From Hungatella sp. (GTDB lineage Bacteria; Bacillota; Clostridia; Lachnospirales; Lachnospiraceae): a DNA stretch of 50,971 nucleotides. The DNA lies in NCBI GenBank assembly GCA_022792815.1, contig JAAWBS010000043.1:1-50971 (forward strand). The letters are read 5' to 3'. The notes below the pieces were generated by a model. It saw nothing but the letters and a program-made list of their open reading frames with translations, ran no database searches and was not told the origin of the DNA. This document shows, piece after piece, positions 34,430 to 41,525 of this stretch; the stretch's first letter is position 1, and each line of letters begins with the position of its first letter. Both the position numbers and the translations under genes were made by a program.

Positions 34430-35785
34430 TTACACCTCATTTTCCAGAAAATATAACAGGTAGCAGACTGCCAGCAGGTCCGCGCTTCCGCCGGGAGAGA
34501 GATTCTTCTCCACGAACTCCCGGTCCAGCCGGCGAAGCACCTCCCTGTCCGGGTAGGGATCCCGCTCCAGCAGCTCTCTGATCCCGGCCGAGGTCTCCTG
34601 CTGGACGGCCAGGCTGCTGCGGGCGATGAGATTGGTGTCAACGGCAGCGGCCATGAGGGCGAGAAGGGAGCCGCAGCCGGCGTCGTTGAGGTCAAGCCCC
34701 CGGGCGATCCCCTCTTTTAGGGCGGGAAGCCCCGCATCCCTCACGGCGGGAAGTCCTTCCTCCATCTGCCCCCGCACTCCCGCGATGCCATGGTGCAGGT
34801 ATAACTTCTGCCCCGCAGTGACGGCGTTTTCTTCTGTCAGTCCGGCGAAATCAGCGGCCACCAGACCTCTGGTCATGGCAGCGCAGGCATCCAGAACCGT
34901 GTCCGTGTGCTTCCACTGCTCTCTGGGCAGGCGGCCCAGTGCGCCGCAGAGGATTCCCATGGAGAAGACGGCGCCCTTGTGGGTGTTGACTCCCCCCGTG
35001 GCCGAGAACATAGCCGCCTCCGCCCTCCTTCCGGCAAATCGGATCCGGTCAAAGGTATGAGAGGCCGGCTGATCTGCCGTCTGCCTCCCCATGCGGACGC
35101 AGGTCTCAAAATAGGGCCAGAGGGCGCTGGCGCTGTCCAGGAAGGTGAAGATGTCCATGTCCCTGTGGCTGCCGTTTCCCTCCCGGTCTACCAGCCCCGG
35201 CTTGGGGGTGGTGCATGCCTCGTAGAGCAGGGCCCGGCAGGCCAGCCGGGCGGCCAGGCGGGCATCCTCATCCTCCGCGGCTCTGGTCAGAATCTCTCCT
35301 GTCTTTGCCTGGAGCTGTTCTACGGTGTGGGCGCGGCTGCGGGCACAGTCTCTCCCCGGCCCTCTGCAGATCAGGCATGGGCGGGGGGAAAGCCCCAGTT
35401 CGGACCGCTCCGCCTTTTCCCCGGCAGAATTCAGCACATCCATGTCCAATAATCTTCCCAGATCCGAGCCGTCCTCCACGGCACAGGTGATCTTCTTGAT
35501 AAAAAGGACGTCCGCATCTATGACGTAGTAGGCCTCATTTCCGGCAGGTTCATGGAATTCGGTAAAATAGACCGGAACGATCCCGAGAGAATCCAGCTGT
35601 TCTTTTAAATATTGTTTCCCCAGATCAAAGCCTTTTCGGATCAGGGGACTGTTTTTGACAGGCCCGGCGATGTTCATGGTGAAGCAGATCATGGGCAGCC
35701 CATATCGGGCCGTGAGCTCCTGCTGCCGGAGGACCCGCCGCTCCCGGGCAGCGAGCATTTCCTCTAACGTAACGTGATGTTCCAT
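34430..35785 (-). CDS. citXG: Fused CitX-CitG: prosthetic-group transferase and precursor synthase of citrate lyase
   Basis: A 451-residue fusion. Residues about 1-175 are CitX, which attaches the phosphoribosyl-dephospho-CoA group to the carrier subunit (YGLPMICFTMNIAGPVKNS, GNEAYYVIDA). Residues about 180-451 are CitG, which makes triphosphoribosyl-dephospho-CoA from ATP and dephospho-CoA (TPKPGLVDREGNGSHRDMD, GGVNTHKGAVFSMG, NDAGCGSLLALM). Such citXG fusions are known in several bacteria. It is followed at once by citC. The accessory set is thus complete, but no lyase subunit, citrate transporter or oxaloacetate decarboxylase gene is seen here. Confidence 0.93.
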   Translation of the reverse strand: MEHHVTLEEMLAARERRVLRQQELTARYGLPMICFTMNIAGPVKNSPLIRKGFDLGKQYLKEQLDSLGIVPVYFTEFHEPAGNEAYYVIDADVLFIKKITCAVEDGSDLGRLLDMDVLNSAGEKAERSELGLSPRPCLICRGPGRDCARSRAHTVEQLQAKTGEILTRAAEDEDARLAARLACRALLYEACTTPKPGLVDREGNGSHRDMDIFTFLDSASALWPYFETCVRMGRQTADQPASHTFDRIRFAGRRAEAAMFSATGGVNTHKGAVFSMGILCGALGRLPREQWKHTDTVLDACAAMTRGLVAADFAGLTEENAVTAGQKLYLHHGIAGVRGQMEEGLPAVRDAGLPALKEGIARGLDLNDAGCGSLLALMAAAVDTNLIARSSLAVQQETSAGIRELLERDPYPDREVLRRLDREFVEKNLSPGGSADLLAVCYLLYFLENEV

Positions 35786-35913
35786 AGTGGTTCCTTTCTG
35801 CAGATCAGGCCCAGTGACCCCGGCGGCATCCTTTCGGATTTCCCTGGTTCAGGTCCAATGGCCGTGTGAGAGTTTTTCTTTTTCATCATACTATAGATTT
35901 TGGACGGTGAAAA
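35786..35913 (-). promoter_or_regulatory. citXG promoter and structured leader
   Basis: A possible promoter reads TTTTCA (35913-35908), 17 bases, TATGAT (35890-35885). The leader then contains GGCC...GACC pairing with GGTC...GGCC around AUUG/ACUG internal loops, and a small TCC-GAAA-GGA hairpin. Parts resemble the CCTGA and TGCCG elements of thiamine riboswitches, but the 5' CTGAGA element is missing, so I do not assign a class. Confidence 0.35.
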
Positions 35914-35957
35914 GGTTTTTCCATGACGTTGGCTCAGCAAAGTTTACACTTTGAGAA

Positions 35958-35985
35958 TTGTATTTTTGCAATTTTTTTGTATAAT
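35958..35985 (+). promoter_or_regulatory. Promoter of the NYN-LOTUS gene
   Basis: TTGTAT (35958-35963), a 16-base spacer and TATAAT (35980-35985) in strongly AT-rich DNA. Confidence 0.6.
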
Positions 35986-36055
35986 GGAGATATGCATAAG
36001 AGTGGAACAGCGGGACTTTGAAGAACAGACATTGAGAGAGAGGGAAAGGAATCTT

Positions 36056-36838
36056 ATGGATAATTTAGAAAAAATAGTGGTGTTGATCGACGCAGACAAT
36101 ACTCAGTTGTCGAAAATGGAAGATGTGTTGAGAGAAGTGTCCATACATGGACGCATCGTAGTAAAGAGGGCTTATGGAAATTGGAAAAAAGAGGTTCTGA
36201 AGAACTGGGAAAGCGAATTAAAGCGTTTGGCGATTAAAGCAGAACAACAATTCGATTACGTGTCGGGGAAAAATGCTACGGATATGGCGTTGGTGATCGA
36301 TGCAGTCAATTTATTGCATAAAGGATTGTATGACGCGTTTGTCATTGTCGCAAGCGACAGCGACTATACTCCGCTGGCAATCAATCTGCATGAATCAGGA
36401 GTTTATGTAATGGGCGTGGGGGAAAAGAAGACCCCGGAATCTTTCAGAAACAGCTGTGACGAATTTGTCTTTTTAGAAAATATATCTGGCAAAGTACAGG
36501 AGTCCGTGGATGAAGATGATCATCTTCCGTCAGAAAACGCAATTAAAAGCAAAGAGACGGAATCAGTAAACGAAAAAAATGATCATATTGATTCCATTCA
36601 TAACTTGTTGCAAATTGCCTTTGACAAGTATCAGGATGACGAAGGCTATGTCAACGTAAGTTCCGCCGGGCAGTATATCAAAAGAGCCAAGCCTGATTTT
36701 GATGCCAGGACGTTTGGTTATATTAAACTTTCAAGTTTAATTGAAGCGTTTCCGGAAAAATATGAGATAAAGAAATATCCGGGAAAAGGGAAGGTTACGA
36801 TTGTTACTTACCGCTGCATCGAAAAGAAGAGGAAGTGA
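36056..36838 (+). CDS. NYN-domain ribonuclease-like protein with C-terminal LOTUS (OST-HTH) domain
   Basis: A 260-residue protein. Residues about 5-140 are a PIN-like NYN domain of the LabA/DUF88 type; the acidic metal site is visible as D12, D14 (with N15), D76 (NATDMALVIDA) and D101/D103 (SDSDYTPL). A charged linker (about 145-178) joins it to a LOTUS/OST-HTH domain (about 180-255), an RNA-binding winged helix in eukaryotic relatives. RNA cleavage or RNA quality control is the likely role, by family analogy only. Start at ATG 36056, with GGAAAGGA upstream. The gene is clearly AT-richer, with different codon use from its neighbours, suggesting horizontal gain. Confidence 0.85.
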   Translation: MDNLEKIVVLIDADNTQLSKMEDVLREVSIHGRIVVKRAYGNWKKEVLKNWESELKRLAIKAEQQFDYVSGKNATDMALVIDAVNLLHKGLYDAFVIVASDSDYTPLAINLHESGVYVMGVGEKKTPESFRNSCDEFVFLENISGKVQESVDEDDHLPSENAIKSKETESVNEKNDHIDSIHNLLQIAFDKYQDDEGYVNVSSAGQYIKRAKPDFDARTFGYIKLSSLIEAFPEKYEIKKYPGKGKVTIVTYRCIEKKRK

Positions 36839-36868
36839 CGGAGAGTATTTACAAAGGAGGATTTGCAC

Positions 36869-37282
36869 ATGTGGTTTCTGTTCGCACTGCTGTCGGCAGT
36901 CTTCGCCTCTCTGACTTCGATCCTGGCGAAAGTCGGAATCGACGGAGTGGATTCCAACCTGGCTGCCGCCGTAAGGACCGTCATCGTGGTCGTCATGGCG
37001 TGGGGGATGGTGTTTCTGACTCACGCTCAGGACGGGGTATGGTCGGTCAGCAGGAAAAGCTGGCTGTTTCTCATCCTGTCAGGTCTGGCTACGGGGGCGT
37101 CCTGGCTGTGCTATTACCGGGCGCTGCAGCTGGGGCAGGTCTCCAAAGTGGCGCCGGTTGACAAATTGAGCGTAGTGTTTACTCTGCTGTTGGCTTTTCT
37201 TTTTTTACACGAGGAGTTTACGGCAAAGTCTCTCCTGGGCTGCTTCTTCATCGGCGCGGGGACCCTCCTTATGGTTTTGTAG
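36869..37282 (+). CDS. Half-size EamA-type membrane protein
   Basis: A 137-residue hydrophobic protein with four to five membrane helices, equal to a single EamA repeat; typical drug/metabolite transporters of this family have two repeats and about 300 residues. Such short forms are thought to act as dimers. AFASLTSILAKVGI at the start and GLATGASWLCYYRALQLG in the middle are family-like, as is the last helix, GCFFIGAGTLLMVL. I prefer ATG 36869, eight bases after AAAGGAGG, to the in-frame TTG at 36863. Substrate unknown. It is 30 bases after the NYN-LOTUS gene but returns to the GC-rich composition of the region. Confidence 0.8.
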   Translation: MWFLFALLSAVFASLTSILAKVGIDGVDSNLAAAVRTVIVVVMAWGMVFLTHAQDGVWSVSRKSWLFLILSGLATGASWLCYYRALQLGQVSKVAPVDKLSVVFTLLLAFLFLHEEFTAKSLLGCFFIGAGTLLMVL

Positions 37283-37288
37283 AAAGCC

Positions 37289-37315
37289 GCGTCCCGGCGC
37301 CGGCGCACGCTTTTT
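37289..37315 (+). terminator. Terminator after the EamA gene
   Basis: GCGT...ACGC with a GC-rich self-complementary core (CCGGCGCCGG), directly followed by TTTTT. Confidence 0.65.
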
Positions 37316-37359
37316 AAGAGAACCGTAATGCATGATTAAAGAAATGTGGCGGAGAAATG

Positions 37360-37368
37360 TGGTATAAT
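37360..37368 (+). promoter_or_regulatory. Extended -10 promoter of the serpin gene
   Basis: TGGTATAAT is a perfect TGn-extended -10 element. No good -35 hexamer is seen. The start codon lies about 80 bases downstream. Confidence 0.55.
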
Positions 37369-37448
37369 GGATGCAGACAACCAAATCAATCAGCCGTTCT
37401 GTTTTATGGAGAGCGGAACGGTTTCAGGCAGAAGAGGGAGGAAACTGC

Positions 37449-38879
37449 ATGAGAAAGAAGATCACAACGGCGGCGTTGACCTTGTTGTGCGCATGGGCGG
37501 CGGCGGGCTGTAAGGCCGCAGACACAGAGCTTACAAAACCGGATGCCGGAAAGACGGAGACCACGGCGCCGGGCACAGAAAGAACCCAGAGAGAGGACGG
37601 CAATATGGTGAAGGCGGTTTACCCGGATATGGCCTCCTACCCAAATGAAGAGGAATATATGGACCCGAAGACGGGAGAATTCGACAGCGACGGATTTTCT
37701 GAGGCATACGACGTCTGGTGGGAGCAGAAGAGGAGCCAAAGAGATCTGTCAGAAGGATGTGCCGACAGTCTGAGACCGTTTTTTGTCTCCTCCATCCGTG
37801 AGTTCCTCACGATGGATCTGCCGGGGAGAGAGGGAGAGAACCGGGTCTATTCTCCCATCAACGTGTACATGGCCCTCAGTATGCTGGCGGAGACTGTGGA
37901 TGGAGAAAGCAGACAGCAGATTCTCACGCTCCTGGGGGCGGATTCTGCAGAGTCTCTGAGGGACCAGGCCGGCCGGACATGGAACGCCGCTTACTGTCAG
38001 GACGGAGCCGTGACCAGCCTTTTGGCCAACTCCCTGTGGCTGGATGAGGGCATCAATTATAAGAGAGAGACTCTGGAAGTTCTGGCAGAGCATTATTACG
38101 CCTCATCCTACTGGGGAAAGATGGGCTCTGCAGAGCTGGATGACAGACTTCAGGCATGGCTAAATGAACAGACGGGGAATCTGTTAAAAGAGCAGGTCTC
38201 AGGCCTGCATATGACCGATGACACTCGGATGGCCCTGGCCTCCACCATCTATTATCGGGCCAAATGGTCTGATGAGTTTTCTGAGTCCAACACGAAAGAA
38301 GAGATTTTTCATGGTCCCCAGGGGGATCTGACCTGTGATTTTATGCATCAGAGCAGAACCGGAACCTACTATTGGGGCGATAAATTCGGGGCAGTCTATA
38401 AAAGCCTTCAGGAGAGCGGCGGGATGTGGCTGATCCTTCCGGACGAAGGCGTGACGGTGGAGGAGGCAGTGATGGAGGATCAGGTGACGGATCTGATTCT
38501 GCAGGAAAATGAGTGGGAAAATGAAAAATTCCTGACCATCAACCTGGCCATGCCCAAGTTTGACGCAGCCTCCAACTTCAGCCTCATCGAAGGTCTGGCG
38601 AACCTGGGAGTGACCGACGTGTTTGATGAGAGTCGATCGGATTTTACCCCCCTGACCGAAGACGTGGAGGGGCTCACGCTCTCCCAGGCCAGCCACGGAG
38701 CCCGGGTTATGGTGGACGAGGAGGGCTGTATCGCAGCCGCCTACACGGTGATGGCGGCAGCAGGCGGCGCCATGCCGCCGGAGGAACAGGTGGATTTTGT
38801 GCTGGACCGCCCGTTTCTGTTTGTGATCACCAGCGACTCGGGGCTGCCTCTTTTTGCGGGTATCGTCAGAAAACCGTGA
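37449..38879 (+). CDS. Lipoprotein serpin (serine protease inhibitor)
   Basis: A 476-residue surface protein. Residues 1-21 form a lipoprotein signal with lipobox ending A19-G20-C21; a linker rich in Thr, Glu and Asp follows to about residue 105, then a full serpin domain. The serpin core is recognised by NRVYSPINVYMALSMLAE and by the C-terminal signature VDFVLDRPFLFVI...LPLFAGIV. The reactive-centre loop keeps an inhibitory-type hinge (E424-E-G-C-I-A-A-A), and by standard spacing the scissile bond falls near G440-A441 in a stretch of small residues. That points to elastase-like proteases, which is inference. Start at ATG 37449, with GGGAGG upstream. Confidence 0.93.
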   Translation: MRKKITTAALTLLCAWAAAGCKAADTELTKPDAGKTETTAPGTERTQREDGNMVKAVYPDMASYPNEEEYMDPKTGEFDSDGFSEAYDVWWEQKRSQRDLSEGCADSLRPFFVSSIREFLTMDLPGREGENRVYSPINVYMALSMLAETVDGESRQQILTLLGADSAESLRDQAGRTWNAAYCQDGAVTSLLANSLWLDEGINYKRETLEVLAEHYYASSYWGKMGSAELDDRLQAWLNEQTGNLLKEQVSGLHMTDDTRMALASTIYYRAKWSDEFSESNTKEEIFHGPQGDLTCDFMHQSRTGTYYWGDKFGAVYKSLQESGGMWLILPDEGVTVEEAVMEDQVTDLILQENEWENEKFLTINLAMPKFDAASNFSLIEGLANLGVTDVFDESRSDFTPLTEDVEGLTLSQASHGARVMVDEEGCIAAAYTVMAAAGGAMPPEEQVDFVLDRPFLFVITSDSGLPLFAGIVRKP

Positions 38880-38926
38880 CCGGGGCGTTGGGAGTCAGAT
38901 AGAAAATTTGAGTGGGAGGGCCAGGT

Positions 38927-39112
38927 ATGGGGAACCTTTTCGTGGAGATGATCGCGGTTGCCTTTTTGAGCTGGGGCTGGATGTGGCGGCCCCCTTTTGA
39001 AGAATTCCAGAGGGAAGACCCGGGCAAATCCACCACTAGCCGTCCGGCGAGACGGAAACGCGTCAGGCTGCCAGACGGCCTTTTATCTCCCGGCCATGGC
39101 CTCCAGGAGTAG
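38927..39112 (+). CDS. Possible small membrane protein (doubtful)
   Basis: A 61-codon frame beginning at ATG 38927, with GGGAGGG six bases upstream. Residues 4-21 are hydrophobic (LFVEMIAVAFLSWGWMW) and the rest is basic and proline-rich. It overlaps the 3' end of the convergent RpiR gene by 30 bases and has no recognised homologue, so it may be chance. Only the good ribosome binding site and hydrophobic segment speak for it. Confidence 0.25.
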   Translation: MGNLFVEMIAVAFLSWGWMWRPPFEEFQREDPGKSTTSRPARRKRVRLPDGLLSPGHGLQE

Positions 39113-39832
39113 TTCGATGGCGATATAAAACACAGGCGCGTCATCAATGATGGCATCGGGGGCCATCCGGGATACACAGGGCAGAAGAACGGTGACGTCC
39201 GCGTGTCGTTCTGCCGGGGAATGGCTGGTCATGGTGAACAGAATGATCCTCGGGCCGTCGGGGCGGTCAAAATACCGCAGATCCTGAACAGGTGATCCGC
39301 TTTGGGCCCCTCCGCTGATGGAGAAGACCACGATGGCATCGTCGCCGGTTATAATACCGGCATATTCTTTTAATCCCACGGCAAAATCCAGCACCTCCGC
39401 CCGGAGGCCGTTTCGCACCATGCGGAAGGCCGCCTGCTTGGCGGAGTAGCGGGAGTGGGAGAATCCGTAACAATAGATGTGTCTCGCTTTTTTCAGTAAA
39501 TCTGAGGCTGCGTAAACAGAAGCCGATTTCTCTACGCTTTTCAATTCTTCCAGCGCTTTCATATAATAATCGCTGATAAAGGTACTGCTGTCGCTGACAT
39601 ACTCGTTGAGTTCCTTGGCCAGCCGGATCTTAAATTCATGAAATCCCGAAAATCCCAGCCGCTTTGCCAGGCGCACCACGGCGCTCCTGGAACATCCGGA
39701 CAGTCCGGCGATGGCATCGCTGGAGGAGTAGCGGACAACGTCTACCGGATGGCTGATCATATATTCGGCCGCCTTGCGTTCGCTGCGGGTAAGTTCCGGC
39801 AGCAGTTCTTTCATGGTCTGAGTGACGGACAT
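39083..39832 (-). CDS. RpiR/MurR-family transcriptional regulator
   Basis: A 249-residue regulator with an N-terminal helix-turn-helix (about 1-75, including SSSDAIAGLSGCSRSAVVRLAKRLGFSGF read in two pieces) and a C-terminal SIS sugar-phosphate-binding domain (HIYCYGFSHSRYSAKQAAFRM, VFSISGGAQSG). Proteins of this family sense phosphosugars. Start at ATG 39832, preceded by AAAGGAGTC; an in-frame ATG at 39865 has no ribosome binding site. It is divergent from the sulfatase/PTS EIIC operon with three related sites between, so it very likely controls that operon through a phosphorylated product of PTS import. Confidence 0.92.
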   Translation of the reverse strand: MSVTQTMKELLPELTRSERKAAEYMISHPVDVVRYSSSDAIAGLSGCSRSAVVRLAKRLGFSGFHEFKIRLAKELNEYVSDSSTFISDYYMKALEELKSVEKSASVYAASDLLKKARHIYCYGFSHSRYSAKQAAFRMVRNGLRAEVLDFAVGLKEYAGIITGDDAIVVFSISGGAQSGSPVQDLRYFDRPDGPRIILFTMTSHSPAERHADVTVLLPCVSRMAPDAIIDDAPVFYIAIELLLEAMAGR

Positions 39833-39853
39833 AATGACTCCTTTTTTAACAAT

Positions 39854-39882
39854 ACCATACCACAATTATCTTCCGGCTGCAA
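39854..39882 (-). promoter_or_regulatory. Promoter of the rpiR-family gene
   Basis: On the minus strand TTGCAG (39882-39877), a 17-base spacer and TATGGT (39859-39854), just upstream of the gene start. Confidence 0.55.
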
Positions 39883-39905
39883 GAGCAACAAAAATTGATC
39901 ATATA

Positions 39906-39921
39906 TGACCAAAAGTGTTCA
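39906..39921 (+). promoter_or_regulatory. Operator-like site 1 (TGACCAAAAGTGTTCA)
   Basis: This 16-mer is the inverted counterpart of site 2 at 39958-39973: its reverse complement TGAACACTTTTGGTCA differs at two positions. It lies between the divergent rpiR and sulfatase promoters. Confidence 0.6.
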
Positions 39922-39957
39922 TAAAAGCCTGATTTGTTCAGGTTACACAAATAATTT

Positions 39958-39973
39958 TGAACATTTTTGGTCA
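39958..39973 (+). promoter_or_regulatory. Operator-like site 2 (TGAACATTTTTGGTCA)
   Basis: Inverted copy of site 1. It lies directly upstream of the -35 element of the sulfatase promoter. It also forms an inverted pair with the TGTTCA of site 3 (TGAACATTT with AAATGTTCA). Confidence 0.6.
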
Positions 39974-39981
39974 TAATACTG

Positions 39982-40009
39982 TTTACAAATGTTCAAAAAT
40001 GGTTATAAT
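39982..40009 (+). promoter_or_regulatory. Promoter of the sulfatase-EIIC operon, overlapping operator-like site 3
   Basis: TTTACA (39982-39987), a 16-base spacer and TATAAT (40004-40009). The spacer contains TGTTCAAAAATGGTTA (39990-40005), a third relative of sites 1 and 2, so a bound regulator would cover the promoter. Confidence 0.7.
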
Positions 40010-40038
40010 AGAACCTATAGAGAAAGGGGGACGATGAG

Positions 40039-41511
40039 ATGAGAGCCATTATGATGATGTTTGACACTCTGACACGGAATTACCTGCCCAATTACGGCTG
40101 TGATTTCACGAAGATGCCAAACTTCAGGAGGCTGGCAGAGCATACGGTGACGTTCGACGAGTTTTACGGGGGAAGCATGCCCTGTATGCCGGCCAGGCGG
40201 GAGCTTCACACAGGCAAGTACAATTTTCTGAACCGGGGCTGGGGACCGCTGGAGCCTTTCGACGAGTCCTGCATCGAGATTTTGTCGAAAAACGGAATTT
40301 ACACCCACCTCATAACCGATCACACCCATTATTTTGAAGATGGGGGAGGGACTTACCACAACCGCTATGACAGCTATGAGTCGTTCCGGGGACAGGAGGG
40401 AGACCGGTGGGTGCCCAGAGGGGAGGCCGATGCTTCCCTCAACCGCTGTAAGCAGAACAAGGTCAATGTATCTGCCGTTCAGCACCTGGCCAACCGGACC
40501 AGGATCCGGACCGAGGAGGAGATGCCCAGCGTCCGGTGCGTCAGCGCGGGGCTGGATTTTCTGGATCATCACCATGACAGGGACGACTGGTTTCTGCAGA
40601 TCGAGTGCTTTGATCCCCACGAGCCGTTTTTTGTCCCGGATCAATACCGGGATCTGTACGAATGCGGAGACTCCCGCGATGCCTTTAATTTCCCGGCATA
40701 CGGACCGGTGGAGGATCGGTACTCCCAGGAGGACGTCTGCAGGCTGCGGAAAGAGTACTGCGCCCTGCTGTCCATGTGCGACGCCCAGCTGGGAAGGCTG
40801 CTGGACAAGCTGGATGAGTATGACATGTGGAAGGACACCCTGTTTCTGGTCAATACGGACCACGGATTTTTCCTGGGGGAACATGATTTTATCGGAAAGA
40901 ATTTTCCGCCCATGTACGACGAGGTGATCCACACTCCCTTCTTTATCCATGACCCCAGGCTGCCCCAGGCGGGAGGCAGAAGGAGCTCCCTGGCTCAGAC
41001 CGTGGATATCGCTCCCACGCTGCTGGCCTGTTTCGGGCTGGCGTTTGAGACGGAGACGGACGGAAAGGACCTGTACGGCGCGGTGAAGGAAGACCGGAAG
41101 ATTCACGATTCCATCCTTTTCGGGGTACACGGAAGCCAGGTGAATCTCTACGACGGCCGCTACTGCTATATGAAGAGCTCTGTGGACCGCAGTCTCCCCG
41201 TATACCAGGAGACCCTGATGCCCACCAACATGCGGGGATTTATAGAAAGCTCCGGCACGGACCGGGCGGAGCTGGCAGATGGAGGAAGGTACTCCAACGG
41301 TCACAAGGTGCTGCGGATCCCGGTGACTTCCATATATGAGAGGCTGAAACTTGGGACCGCGCTCTACGACAAGAAGGAGGACCCCATGCAGCAGCGTCCT
41401 CTGGAAGACGAGCATTTGATGAAGGAAATGGACGGGAAACTGAAAGCAGCCATGGAGGCGGTTGACGCGCCCGGGTGGCAGTTTGAGAGAATGGGATTTA
41501 CGAAAGGATGA
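40039..41511 (+). CDS. Cytoplasmic sulfatase (formylglycine type, CxPxR)
   Basis: A 490-residue sulfatase without signal peptide. The modification motif is C49-M-P-A-R53 followed by RELHTGKY, so C49 should be oxidised to formylglycine by an anaerobic radical-SAM maturase; no such gene is in the window. Metal-site residues include D9 (MMFDTLTRNYL) and D-H in NTDHGFFLGEHD, with FDPHEPF in between. Being cytoplasmic and followed 14 bases later by a PTS EIIC, it probably desulfates a sugar after or during phosphorylating import, for instance a sulfated amino sugar or galactose from mucin or glycosaminoglycan (inference). Ribosome binding site AAAGGGGG. Confidence 0.9.
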   Translation: MRAIMMMFDTLTRNYLPNYGCDFTKMPNFRRLAEHTVTFDEFYGGSMPCMPARRELHTGKYNFLNRGWGPLEPFDESCIEILSKNGIYTHLITDHTHYFEDGGGTYHNRYDSYESFRGQEGDRWVPRGEADASLNRCKQNKVNVSAVQHLANRTRIRTEEEMPSVRCVSAGLDFLDHHHDRDDWFLQIECFDPHEPFFVPDQYRDLYECGDSRDAFNFPAYGPVEDRYSQEDVCRLRKEYCALLSMCDAQLGRLLDKLDEYDMWKDTLFLVNTDHGFFLGEHDFIGKNFPPMYDEVIHTPFFIHDPRLPQAGGRRSSLAQTVDIAPTLLACFGLAFETETDGKDLYGAVKEDRKIHDSILFGVHGSQVNLYDGRYCYMKSSVDRSLPVYQETLMPTNMRGFIESSGTDRAELADGGRYSNGHKVLRIPVTSIYERLKLGTALYDKKEDPMQQRPLEDEHLMKEMDGKLKAAMEAVDAPGWQFERMGFTKG

Positions 41512-41525
41512 ACGAGGAGGTCAAT

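Noticed and set aside
35786..35884. Thiamine pyrophosphate riboswitch before citXG
   Set aside because: Only the second half is vaguely similar; the CUGAGA element and P2/P3 arm are absent.
40015..41415. 466-codon minus-strand frame opposite the sulfatase
   Set aside because: The plus strand encodes a clear sulfatase with a CxPxR motif; the antisense protein has no recognisable features.
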